Shown in pieces: positions 1-13,000 of a stretch of DNA of 64,000 nt (the stretch's first letter is position 1; each line of letters begins with the position of its first letter). The stretch lies in assembly GCA_036345935.2 (NCBI GenBank), contig JADWOT020000006.1, forward strand, positions 17,706,519-17,770,518. The letters run 5' to 3'. The position numbers and the translations under genes were made by a program. A model generated the notes under the pieces. The model was given only the letters and a program-made list of their open reading frames with translations, was not told the origin of the DNA and ran no database searches. Source of the stretch: Taenia hydatigena. Lineage: Eukaryota > Platyhelminthes > Cestoda > Cyclophyllidea > Taeniidae.

Positions 1-804
1 TGAGACTGGAGCTTTATGCATCAGCAATGCACCTCGGATGAGTCACTACTCTGTCAGGCGCTAATGACTGACATCTAGGTAGAAATTGAGCAGCCCCTTG
101 AGAACACACGAGGAAACCGAATATTAGTGAGCAAAGCTGAGCTGAAGAAATGTTTATTTTACGCAAAGCTGTGTTTTAAACAAGCGGAGGAAGCAATCCC
201 CATGACGAGCTGTTCAAAACTCTTTCAATGAAAAGTACTAACGCAGTCCTTGAAAGGCGTCCATAACTGTTGTCGAAGCACTACTCACCAGTAGCAAGTT
301 GAGAAGGCATTAAGTAATGCCAGGTTTTTTTCGCATAGGTGAGGTTTCTTCAGCCAAAGTGATGCCTAGGTCTGACGGTAAACTTGATGGGTAGAGTGAG
401 GTGAAGCACCCTTAATGGGGAATGCCACCTTTCACATTCTACTTCAGAGGACTGAGTTTCTTGGTTATGCTAAGGTAAACATCGATGGAACACTGAGGTG
501 CAGTATTCATTCTCTTTGCATGATCTAAATCTGAATTTTACCTTTTGTGCATTAAAAGCAGCATGTGATAAAAACAGACTCCTCACGCTACAAACGAAAC
601 TTAAGCCCGACAATAAAACAGCAATCCAAATCTGAGAAATAAAAGAAATTAACGGAAGCCAGCGCAAACTCAGCTTCGCTAAAACCGACTACAGCGCACG
701 TTTTGCTTTGCTTACAGTTTAGTTAGGTTCCCTCTCGTGAGAGAGAAGAAGCTAAAACAGACCACGCAGGATTAGGATGATGCACGAGACTGGATAAGAC
801 TTAC
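1..804. other. GDI downstream intron or flank, no exon found
   Basis: This stretch follows the donor site of the last visible GDI exon (GTAAGT read on the minus strand at 804-799). I looked on the minus strand for the expected C-terminal exon of GDI, which carries an Asp-Ala-Thr/Ser-x-His-Phe motif, and did not find it. The stretch is therefore probably intron, with the terminal exon lying before position 1. Nothing else is recognisable. Confidence 0.5.
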
Positions 805-3800
805 ATTATTCGCCTTGCCGTCGTTGACGGGTTCGTAGAGGTTGGAGACTGAGACGAAACAGTCCATCATGTGACCTAGGAGACGAATGCCGGGAACTAA
901 CTCACGCTCTGGCTGTTGGGTCTCCACAGTGGTGGCAACGAGGGCGATGAAGAAGGGTTTTGCGGCCACGTTGTGGTCGTGCGACACACAGGAGATGTAG
1001 ATGTCTAGCACAACCGAAAGGCAAACAAAGAAGCAAAGTCAGCAATAAGGCAACGCAAAATAAGGCGACTTTGAGGAGAATTAATTGGTAACTGATGTCG
1101 TACTCGCTTAAATGAGGACTGCGAGTCCAACATATACAAAACGCGGTCTACGCAGTTTAACAGGTCACTCCATCAATGGTTGCAAATAGCAGTTTGAGAA
1201 TGACCTCAAGTGGCCAAGTCTTAGTACTCAGGTCATTTTCAGCTAAGTGCAGCAAAATTACTCCAACAAGGAGAGATACAAATATTCAACTACTAAAGTG
1301 GTATTTTGGGAGTCTAGAATGCTCATTTCACAAGATAAAGCAATTTTGAAGCGATATAAGGTAAATGGTCTGTCAAGGCAATGTAACACTCTGCATCTGC
1401 TCAAGGAGAGAAAAACCCGTTTAATAGTTTTTATTAGATTCCAAGCCAGGACAAGTGTACTGCCCAAATTTAGTCAGCGCAGCCGTAAAAAAACACCCCA
1501 TCGGCAAGTCGTACAGACAGATTTTAAAGCATTCAATGCTTCAATGACATTCAGAGTAACAGAAAGACGCAAAACTACCGCAATGCGAACAAATGTACCC
1601 ATTTGGAAAAACAGGAGGGCCTTAAAACAGCTTGCATTGAGACTTGCGATTATGGACTTAAGGGATTTAAGAAGCTACACACTCGACAAGTCAAAATAAA
1701 TCGCAATCCACGCAATTCTACGGGTCACCTCATCAGAGTGGCAATTTACACATAGATTTCACACCCAGCTGAGAATAACAAGTGACCCCCCAATGGAAGA
1801 GAAATAGAAGCAGTTTAATGAATCCTAAATGCTTATTAGTTAAAGTAAGACGGCTTTCGAGTAATAGAGCAACGATTGACTCAACTTAAACAATTTTAAC
1901 GGAGAATATGTGTTCTTAACAGGCTCATAAAAGCCCAACCTAAGCATACCCACGGATCATCTCAACTCCTCGCCGATTCCATACAAACCCATTCCATGGC
2001 TAGCTCAACAATTAAGGAAGGAATTTAAGGAAGGGACCGAAATAATAAAGGTGCAACGTGCAGTGGATATAGGTGATTTTAGACGAGATCCGAGTCAAAC
2101 AAAATTGAAAGCTCCTATAAAATGCACTTTGTGTGTATTGTTTTAAGAAGACTTCATGCTATTCGAATGGCGAAACTGTCCTAGAAACTAAATGCATGCT
2201 GTTTAAGAGAAAAATGAAAATAATACTGCGTTCTAAATTGACCAATCGTTTTATTGTAGCAATATGCAAGACGATGAGCATTGAAATGCCTTCATACACA
2301 GTACGATTGCTTTAAGGAATAGCCCTAAAGTCAGCACCTTGTACCATTACAAACACTTATTCACCCATTAACTTCACAAAAATGGAAAAGTATCAGGAAG
2401 AAAAATCCAAACTAATCCACACCTTTAATCTAGGGCGACAACATGGTTAAATGTGAAGCCACAGCATAAAGTTGCTTTTAACGAGAGAGAGGAGTAACTA
2501 AATCTAACATTTATTAAAGAAATAAGACCTTACAGTACCCAAACATATGAGACAAAGTTGCATCAAAAAATAAAATCAAATTATTTTCAGTCGAAAGTTC
2601 AAATACAAGTTTGAAATCATAGGACTGCTTGGCAAGGTTAAGTAGCAACTGACATGAAAGCAAACATTAAGCAGTGACGCAGTTTACAAACAAAATTCAC
2701 GCGTCTGAATTCGCAAGAGGTAGCAATGCAACCCACCGTGCTTTCGACCAACTTGGTTCTGGGGAATAATAATTTGGCACGAGGTACTATTATTCGTGCC
2801 ATCGATAGGGTGATCCAGAATGCAGATGGCACGCACAACCTGCAACGTGAACGTAGAACAAGATCGAGCACAAAAACGCTACAACAAACTGAGAGAAAAA
2901 AATACAAGAGTGCTTATGATTCTAGTGTAGTAGCATGTAGATTAAACAAATCTAAGGATTGTATGCAAAAAAAAAGCAATTAAATACAAGGCCTGAAACA
3001 TTACCATGGGAGTCATCACAACAACTGAATCCAAAGCACATATTCCTTTTGAGGGTTATTCAAGAGTCAGAATCGAAATGATATCAGACTTTTAAAGATC
3101 CCAGGAGGAGTATCAATGAAGAATAAAACATACAGAACTGAAGACAAACGGATGCGTATTCACGGAATCAGTCATGGGTGGGACAAAAAGCAAGACAGAA
3201 GACCTAAATACAGCGAGGACAGCAAGGACGACCCAAAGTTACCTTTCCAACCTGTCGAACAAGATCAGGCGCGTAACTGGGATCGCAAATAACCTTGGTA
3301 CATTTGGCTACCTCACCCTCCGACTTCACACCAACAACCATGCCGTTCTCCATGACAAACCCTTCGAAGGGTTTGTTCAACATGTAGGTGCCTCCATAAA
3401 CCGCAGAGAGACGCGCGAAACCTTGAGGCAGTTCGCCCAGCCCATAGAGGGGATAGAGGTAAGGAGAGGAACCGTAACGACTCAGTGAGTCACTGTAGAG
3501 CTTCATCCGCCTAATTGCGTCCAGAGCACACAAATTGCGCTTGTAGTCATCATTGCGGTAGAGACAAATAGCGTGACCAACGAAATCCTTTGATAAAAAA
3601 CAGTTGAGTATTATAAAAACGAACGTCCAAATAGCTAATTAATGCAATGCACGTAAGTCGTGAGCACTGCGTCCACTATCCTGAAGCATAAAACCGCCAT
3701 TTTGAAGTAATACAATGAAAAATACATTGGGAGCACACCTGAGTATTGCTATCGACCCCAAACTTGTCAAATACGGCCTGCATCGTGCACTTGTTCAAGG

Positions 3801-4376
3801 GCAGTTCCCCCCAAGTATCAGGCTTATTTTCATCAACACCGTCCGTGAATATGAGCAGTTTCCTGAAGCGGCGCTTTTCGAACATACCCATGAGATCTAA
3901 AGGATGAACTTAGTAGTCTTTGATACCTGAGGAAAGCGCCTCGCGTTCACTGCTAGGAACTTTGCAAATTCGCCCAGAATCAACGGTACCCTTGTACACA
4001 TAGCTGCCTCCAACAGACTTGAACTCGAGGTAACGTGTTACGCCAGTATGGAGAAGAAGCTTCACGAGTTTTCCATCGGCCATGAGGAACTTGGGGATAA
4101 GGTCGACATTCCAATCTCGTAGGCGTTTGTAGACCTGTTCACCAGGACACGTTTTATTAAAGCGCTTGAAGAGTTCATCGAGCGGAGTGACGGAAGTACT
4201 TTCACCACCGTAATAACTGTTCCGATCCATATGAAGAACCTTCTTGCCAGCGACGGACATAAGCCCACTCAAAATGCATTCCTAGACGAAGACGATAAGG
4301 GCATCAAAATTGAATGAGAGAAAATCACTACCTTTAGCCCAGTACCCAAAATAACGATATCGTAATCTTCGTCCAT
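805..4376 (-). CDS. GDI: Rab GDP-dissociation inhibitor (GDI), 3' partial
   Basis: GDI extracts prenylated GDP-bound Rab GTPases from membranes and carries them through the cytosol. Six minus-strand exons join in frame: 4376-4332, 4281-3927, 3896-3739, 3587-3243, 2839-2737 and 1004-805, giving 402 codons. The start [14 protein letters not shown] is the FAD-like GxGxxE/C region of the GDI/REP fold (the family uses the fold without flavin). [44 protein letters not shown] and ICDPSY are family hallmarks. Exon 5 gives [13 protein letters not shown] and exon 6 gives HNVAA and TTVETQQPE. Animal GDIs are about 447 residues, so roughly the last 45 residues are missing off the left edge. All junctions are GT-AG. 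The intron at 3926-3897 is only 30 nt. Identification is secure; the gene is cut by the window end, not broken. Confidence 0.96.
1005..2736 (-). other. GDI intron 5 (about 1.7 kb)
   Basis: This is the longest visible GDI intron. On the plus strand it is A-rich, as expected for the T-rich introns of a minus-strand gene. It contains a 150-codon plus-strand open frame (1247-1699) and other frames with no recognisable domain. I see no nested gene or repeat. Confidence 0.6.
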
Positions 4377-7031
4377 TCTCCTTCAAATAGCCGCCTGTGT
4401 GAAACAGTGTGCTTAAAGTGACGTAAAGTGCATAGTTCAACCCATTTGGCAATAAGAAATGTAGTGTTCATATAAGTTCTAATCAGCGTACAATTTGCTG
4501 TAGAACTATTAATTTACATGTTTGTCGGTGTAGCAACAATAAATAAAGAATGAAAACAGTAAACATAACTAGGGCTGCTCGATGGCCGTATATTCTTCCA
4601 CAGAAAAATCAAACGCCTAAAATACATGCAAATTTGATTTGCAGCAATCGCACATCTTACAGAGATTAATTATTAACCTTCCAAAGCCCCATGCGGATTG
4701 ATTGCTACCATGTTCCGTATAGCGTACATAAATCAAAAGAAGCAATTCGGTAATCGCTGTCAACATGATTTCTGTCTAGAATGAAAAGCAGTGTGACTCA
4801 AATAACGTCTGTTGCTTCCCAGGGCTCACCACGCAAGCGTGAGCGACTGCCGGTATTGTAACTCTTTGAATTGACTGGGAAAATAATAACAATAATTAAG
4901 GGAAATGAATTGTTCTCATAGGTGCAGACGAGTCGCAAACCAAAGGCGTGGATGAGGTTTTTTGAAGTCAGAGTCTATGTGGCTTAAATTACGCCTCAGA
5001 GTATTAACTTTGACTCACCGGCTCGAACTTGGGAAGCGGATAAAACACGAAATCGACCAGGTCTTAACAATTGGATATGTTCCTAGTTCTACGGTAATTA
5101 CGCAAAAGTGTTTGAGAAATTAACAGCCAAGTTTATATTTGGATCTGCCGGGAACATCCACAGCACCAGTAAAAACATTCCTCTGAATTCTTTGGTACTT
5201 TGAGATGTTTCTTGGCACTCTTATTGAGTTCACATTGGTCACAATCACGTAGAGGCACTTTTAGAATGTTCTGATGCTCACTTTGGGGTGAAAAGCATTC
5301 ACTAGACGGTAATGATGATGCTCGGTTGAGGGCAACCGCAACGGTACCAACGGGACGCTACTCAGGGTGGCGCACATCATTTCATATTGAGTGGTCAAGA
5401 GTAGCATAGACAGAAATAACAAAAACGGAAAAGGAGGATAAAAATTACGCAGGAATAGGCGTCAATTATTTTCAGTAACTTGCAAGCTATTTGAACAAGA
5501 ATTAGCTCATAAAACCGCCGTCACTGGCGCTCCTCGTTACCACCATCCTACTTTAGCCAGTCTTGAGGCAGGATAGAGAATGGGGAAGAAACACCTCGTA
5601 GAGGTATCTGATTTAATTCCAATTTCTGAATACCCTACCATCTTCAAGGCAGGCTGTCGGGAAGAAATCTACTTGTAGTGATCAGGACTAGGCCACTTGT
5701 TCCATAGGTCATTTACATTCGGCAGCATCACTTGCACCAAGGCAGCGCTGGGAGACCAAATCCCGTCATTTCGTTCAGTGATATAAAGTAGAACCTTCTT
5801 GAAGGTGGGATGCGATTAATTCATCGGTGATTATTGTGTAGAGCCTACGACTAAAACTGTTTTAATCTCGTGGTGAGCACAGCCCCTGCCACACGCAGCA
5901 GGTGCCTTCAGCAGCATCAAGGTTTGTTCACTCGCAACGAATCCACTTATCTGCCACGAATCCAGCACTTCTAACCACTTTTAAATCCAAATTGAGGCAT
6001 GCCGGTACAGGAAAGTGGAAGTTTATAGGTATGGAAGTGAGCCGTGCCAACGAGATGGCATTACGAACCACGGCGACCGAAGTGCCCCTCAGTTAAACGA
6101 AATAACATCCCACTAAACAGCTTCCAAAGTCCATTTTCTTCATCCACTTGCTTTGGCCATCAAAACTTAGTCAACGCTTTAAAAACCACAAAGGGAGTTT
6201 CGTCCCAGTGTCTGCAATACATCTGTCGGTTCAATTTGATCATGCCGTACAATCCTGCATAAAGCGTTAAGTGTTCAAAACAGCCGAGTAAAGAGGCGGC
6301 TCACGCGTTCCCCTCCAATAACAACTTGTAGATTACGGAGGTAGGCTGCCCACAAGTTCTCCCGGAATACAAACGTACAAGAGGAATGCAACAAGATGCA
6401 AATTGTAACAACACAGCACATACGATTACAGAAGGCGGGACGGTTAGCAGATATTGCTCACTCGTTGCGCCACAGTAGCGCCTTCCCCTGGCTCGCAACT
6501 AACCAACTTTGAAACCGGGTCCTCAACCTTACTCGCATCGCAAGCCATCAAAGGCCGTATCCAAGTTATCCTTACATTCAGTAAGCCACGAAATGCACCC
6601 GACGAAATCACACTACAAATGAATATCAACATAAACACCCCGTCAATGGATGAGAGGGGGGTCTCAACACCAAAACGTCATTCTAATTGAAGCCGTTGTG
6701 AAAACTCTTGAAAAGGGGCCAAGCACTCTATAGAGCAAAGAAGCCAGTTGGAAAACTACGCTGCCTAGATGCGGTCGGGAAAAGTAGTCAAGAATGCAAA
6801 GACTACTGTGAGGGAATGAGTTGTCCAAATGAAGTGCGTGGCCCTCATAAAAGACATCAATAACGGTGGCACGGCGACTGAAGATGTTACCCACCTTGGC
6901 CGTTGAGTGCATGGAGTCTCCCACACAGTAAAGAAGACACCAGAACGCGTGAATGGCAATTAATTTATGCGTATAGAATGAGAGCTTTAAAAGCGACACG
7001 ATTTGTCTGACTGTTCCATCCCTCATTCCTC
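4377..7031. other. Intergenic, between GDI start and PUS7 3' end
   Basis: The interval must hold the GDI promoter and 5' UTR on the right side of the GDI start, and the PUS7 3' UTR. Short frames at 5902-6262 and 6301-6690 show no family resemblance. I could not identify a TATA box, a clear poly(A) signal, a repeat or an RNA gene. Confidence 0.5.
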
Positions 7032-10000
7032 TCACTGCACTACAGTGACGCCCTTCATCAACTCGCGGATGGCCATCGTGGCGTAGGCAGCCTTGGGCAG
7101 GGTGAATTCAAGCACGAGAGCTCGACATTTTTCTGGAAAACAAAAACAAACAGCGAACATACCAGGAGAAAGTAAGGTTATTTGAGACTAGCATTACAGA
7201 ATAGGATCAAGAAGAAGTGGGCGTCACGCCTACCATTGCTGTCGGCATCACCAGCAGCTGAAGGGGGGAAAAAGAGACGGAGGTGTTAGAGCGGCTATCG
7301 AAATTGCGACGTAAGCAAAAATGCACCTTTAAATAGAAATTGCCCAATTTGGTAGCCAAAGCCTCATTCCATCATGGCTTGAACGGAGAGTTGTGCAACA
7401 GTTGATTTGAGAATGGTGGAAGTCTTACGAGAGGTTGTTTTTTTTACGGCTGGTAGGAAGTGGAAAAATGTTCCCCCCTGGTGGTTCGGTAAATCGCTTC
7501 AAAGTGCAACTCCCAAGGTAGAACACTCGAGAGCCTACAGTCGCGTTCCAGGACGTGCGCTTTCTGAGGATGTTAAACATTTACAACACCCAAAGCAGGT
7601 GACATTGCAAGACCCAAAATTTGGTAACTGGCAAGATCAGACCTCCTATTAATAGATTCCAAAGGTATCCCAAGAGGAGTTTAAACTAAGAAGGATGCAG
7701 TAAAAGAGTGGACTTTTAAAATGAAGCAAGTTAAGTCTAGAAGATCAACATTTATATCCCCAATAAACCATACAAGGAGACAAGTGGTTCCAAATCCTAC
7801 CTTCATTCTTAGAAGAGGACAAAGCCCCATCCTCCGTGAAAGTCGGCTCGTTGGCGGTCATCCGGGCGTAGTCGCTTTGTACCAGCGGTTTTTGTGAATC
7901 GGTGTACTCGTGGATTTCATAGTGGACATCCTCCGGTTTCACAACCAAGTGGCGGTACGATCCGGGCAGTGCGAAATCTCTGCAACAAGTTATCCCCGGT
8001 TCGTTTGGGAATAAAAATAGGAAGTTTATGAAGAGACGTGATCCGAAAGTAAGCATACAACTAGGATCATGATGGGAAGTGCAACTAACTTGACTTTGTG
8101 ATTGAAATCGTCAATTTTCAGCGAGTCCTCGTGGAGAATCTCTGTGTACCACTTCCCGCCTATGAGGAAAGAGCCCAAAACGGCAATTAACATCGTCAAA
8201 ACATCGATAAGAGTAGGAAGACCAAAAGTAACGGAAGCATTGCATTTCATGGACTGCAAAATTGAAGCAAATCGGAGTGATAGCTGTTGCAGCTGCCTGA
8301 ATACCCATGAAGCATTGCAGTAAAAAGACGCGGGTCTATTCACAGTCTATTCTGGAACCTATGCTACCAGTGGCCCAGCTCTTCTGCACACTCACAATTA
8401 GGCTACTTCCAGATCTGCAAGTCCAGTAACCGCTTCACGGATGGCTCGAACGCCATGGTAGCTAGCCACATGTAGGCACAAGTGATAAAACACTTCAATG
8501 AATCAATTTTGCGTGCTATAGGGCATCTAAAAGCAACAGCGATTTAAAGGATATGCTGTTTTCTTTATTCGAGGATGAGAATAGAAGAATAACTTATTTT
8601 AGCTGCACACACTGAGGTGGATAAACCACCCCTCGCTCGGGAATTGTCCTTCCACGCTAATGCCATGAAGATACGCTCAAGTCACTAGTGTTACCAGTCT
8701 TCCTGTTCTGCATGCCAATAATGGAGCTGCCGCCAGAATCGTATACTCCGCAGGACCCTCGAAGATAATTCAGACACTAAATTGGGAATTAGTCAGGTGG
8801 ATGAATCAAAGGTGCTGCTTGGTGTACTTAAGATCTGGTTTTGCCCAAAAGCGGAGCAGCGTTTAAACGTTTTATAGATAAATTTGAACTATCTCTTCAT
8901 GAACAGAGAAAGAGTGCGGTCTAGATTCAAACGAGTGGACTAGGCGGGATAATTTTCAACACTGTAGTATCCACCATAGCAGATAAACACACATAACGGC
9001 AGAGTGAAATTAGCGACGATCAATGGTAGAGTTAACCGGAATAATGACCAAGGTGATGTGATTCCGTAGCTTTGGCGGTTCAAACGCACAGGAAGTGCTC
9101 TAATGGAGCCGCAAAAATGAAGACGCTTACAAGCCGGCGATTTATGAATTGATTATGCCCAGTTGTACACAAGACCTCTGACCCTACAGGATTTGGCCCT
9201 CCCAACAGTGAAATGAGGGCCTCCTTGTACAATTCAGGTCATTTCCACCCTCTGTGTGTTTACATTACGCTTTCTTCCAGACTCGTATATCCTCTACAAT
9301 ACTAAGGAAAAGAAGGAACCAGATCTTAAGTTGAGGAAAAAAGATGCATTGATAAGGAGAAATAGGCCGATTCCATCCCCGTAAACCTTGATCCACCTCT
9401 AATTAGAAGGAAAGCTGTACAAAAGGCGGTTACAATTGGTGCATTAACGGCATTTCATCTGCATAGGTATAAGGACACATAAAAACGGAGTTTTGCGCAG
9501 GTTCCAAGTAGGCATGCTAGATGGAAGAGTGTGGCGTGGTGTACCCTAAAAACTGCCCAAATGCTCCGCCAAAATCTGTCCATAAAAGGCTAGTCAAGGA
9601 CGACTAGGAGGTGGTATCTTCAACCCGCGCATTGACGTCGAGGTACTACTAATAAATTTATCATTTTCCAGATAAAAAGTCTCCACAAATACACAAAAGA
9701 TAGTATCAGCATCATCAAGGCGTTTATTAGACCTAAATTTTGTGGCAAATGGTGCTGCCTCAGAGAGGACTGCATTGAAAGACTCAGGCGGTTCAAGCGA
9801 ATGAGATGCGCTCTACCAGGATCTTGAGAAGGATTAACACAATATGAATGGAGCTGCTTGCGTACGTACCACGTGGCCTTACTTATGCCGCCTATGCTAC
9901 CAAACTTCTAGCTCCATTTGCACGCTCCTATGTCCCGTACAGCCTTAAGGAAAAATAAGGCATTACTTGGTGCTTTGCTATTAACTCGAATTATGGAGCG

Positions 10001-13000
10001 GCACATTTCAAAAAAATTATTTTCATCATTCCTTACAGACAAGAAACGCATTTGAAAGAAAACAATGGATATACATGCCACTATCACCTAAAAACCCAAT
10101 AGTGCTAGCTTTCAAAATGTTTTACTGATCACCAAAACAACACTCCCTTACGAAGAAAAGTGAACCCATTTCTGAAAGGTGTTTTTAACCTGTGCTTAAG
10201 GACTGGATTTTCGATTTTATGATGCGAAATTCTAGGAGTAAGGGGTGAACTCTTTCAGCACTTTTGGAGGAGGTGCAGAATGGCGCTCGTAAATTGTGCC
10301 CGGGACGAAGATTGACTGCATTAAAAATAGATTAAGTTGTTAAAACAAACAAGAAGTATTTCAAATAGGTACAAAAAAATCACACAAGCATCACGAGCCG
10401 ATCCCCCTAAGTTGATTACCCTCCTACTTTCGTGTAAGCCGGTGAGAGAGAAAAGACTACATTTTAACAAATCAAAATGGCAGTTCTTACAAACTAAAAG
10501 TGTTCTGCTATGCAAACAATGCGAGCCAAGTACTTGGAATGGAAAATCTTCGAAATTTTTTGCTATCTGATGACATGAAGCTAATTTCGCTCTGAAGAGA
10601 AGTATTGAAATAAGTTAGGCAGCCCAAACACACAAGAAGGGCCTTGAAAATACTCCGATAATGTCCTCTGACATTACGAACAAAGTCACCTGCCCTGGGT
10701 GGATCGAATCACCCAGACAGATTTGAATTAGCGACGCCTTGAGAAGACCACACACACACAATCGCTGTATCAGCGATTGAACCACCCTCCTTTCTCTCTA
10801 AATGGCCACGTACTCTCGTTATCAGGAAAGACGACATCATAGCCAGGCAGAGGTAGGACCACCTGGTAGACGAGAGGCCGCTCTCCACACTCCGTGACAC
10901 GCGAGGGGGCTGCAGGGGTGACGGGGGCCTTGGGCCCCTCAAACGCCATCTCCTCCGCTCCCAGTCTTGCCATTCCTTCCACATCACAAACAGCACTCGC
11001 CCCCTCTGCAACAGGTACTGCCACGGTGGATTGATCAAAGGACTCATCATAGCACATCTCAGAGGAGGAGTCCACTGAACGAAGGCCTGGCAAAATGGGA
11101 AATGTAATCTTAACCGTATAGTAAGCTAACGCAAAACCAAAAGTGGCACGCAATTTCTAGCCCTAGTTTGGTAGAAGAGAAATATCTGGTTCATGATTAT
11201 TGAAACAGAATTGTGTTTGTTTCGGTTGTAATTCACTCGGTCTTTACAAATCTCAGTTATCACGTTTTAGTTGGCAGTCCACCTATTCTTCTACGGGTTA
11301 GAATACCTTCAAAGAGGACTTGGGGTACCGCATTGATGACAAGGGTAAGAGGACGCGACCCAAATGAACAAGAACGTAACCTTCGATGTTAGGCTAACAA
11401 ACCTAAAGATTACGAATAGAAGACACCCACAGTAGAAAACTCAAACGGTACGGCCGTTCACATCAAGAATAACCCACTCAGGTCGATTGAAAACCACATT
11501 GGACGCCATTGAGTCATGCGCTTCTGCTGAAGTTGCTCTCAGCTCACCAATATGGACCCTGATCTAAGCTTGGATCTCTTTCGTAGATGGACAAACTAAA
11601 GAGAGATTTCTAAAAATATTAATTTCATTGGGTACCAAGAAGACATTTCGCTGACATTTTCAGATCGCATGGCATCTAATCATGTGCCTGTTACGATTAA
11701 AAAATACAATCAAAAGGTAACCGAAACGCAACACATATTAATAGCAATATTCAAGATCAGCTTAACAACTGGCTGGTATTTAAAGAACCAAAACAATCTC
11801 AAATTACAAATGTTGGGTTGGTGAAATTGTGAATCCAGGTTAACATCAGCTTGATTCAATGACAATAAAGGGCGAATAAACGCAAACCATCAGACAGGAG
11901 TGAATACAATAAGCTCAACGAAATTACAGATGCGAAAACGTACCAAAAAGACAAGACGCACAAATTCGAACAAATTGATGTGGAACAGTGGTTCATTTAC
12001 TTAATTCGAGAACCAAGATTAAATTAAGAGCAATTGCGAAACTTGAGATGACGATTAATTAGTTCTTTTTGAACAGATAGGAGATAAAAAGTCTACCAGA
12101 AGAATTTGTTACAATATTTCGAGTTACATTGCAATAAAAACAACACACAGTGCTCTAAGAAGTGTCACGAAAGTATCCTATGTAACCGTAACCGGGCTAC
12201 TGCACATTTTCGAACAGAAATTAAAAAAGTCTACCCGGCATGAGTCTAGACTACTTTAGGGTTTTCTGTTTCCTTAAAAACACAACACGACAGTCTAGCA
12301 GGTACTTAGGCATCGCGTCCCACTTGCTGAGGGCAATATTATGCACAAAAATCGTAGAAGGTACCTTTTGAGATGGATGGACAGTCAGCGAAGTAGAGAT
12401 CGCCTACAAGAGCCCTATCACCCTCATCAACACCCAGCTCTTGAATGCGACGACTTGCAACCTTGTTCCACACCAGGCTCTGGTAGCTATGTGCATACAG
12501 TTGGCGCAGATTCCGAGGCAGCTGGAAGTGGAAAAATAATACGAGCCCCTTTGGTATAGATATCATTTTATGCACAAGAATTCAAAGAGTAAGTGAATCC
12601 AGGAGAATTAATCATACTAAGTGACCCATGTTATAGTGATTTCGTATGATAATCCATGGATTTCAAGAAAACCATTAAAACCGTTCTTAATGCAATACCA
12701 GAAGCAATGAATGATTTAATCTCCTTGCAAGCCGCATCTTATTTACCACGTTTGCTACCAGGGTCGCTTAGGTGCTTTACCGCTCTGATGCGACAGCAAC
12801 CTTCACAACGTTTTTAATAATCAACAAACCACCAAATCGGTGGCATTCTCCTCAAGCTACAGTCCATTGAACCTATTTAAATAGCGGAAATCGCCAATTA
12901 CGGATGATGTAACAACCATCGGACTATGAATCCTGGGCCAGAATAACACATGGAACGAACCGTTTGCAACGCAGCGATCGTTTTTCCATGACGGGCGATC

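Larger units (their letters stand above)
8160..10813 (-). other. PUS7 long intron (about 2.65 kb)
   Basis: The intron separates the exon ending in PDNE from the exon starting GKWYTEIL. It carries two perfect hairpins near its 5' end (10695-10716 and 10760-10778), listed separately. No open frame resembles a known family and I see no mobile element. Confidence 0.6.

Noticed and set aside
1247..1699. 150-codon plus-strand open frame
   Set aside because: It lies inside a GDI intron, on the A-rich strand, is Lys/Arg/Thr-rich and has no recognisable domain. It is probably a chance frame.
10695..10720. Possible tRNA T arm
   Set aside because: The hairpin does not have tRNA spacing, and no acceptor, D or anticodon arm can be fitted around it.
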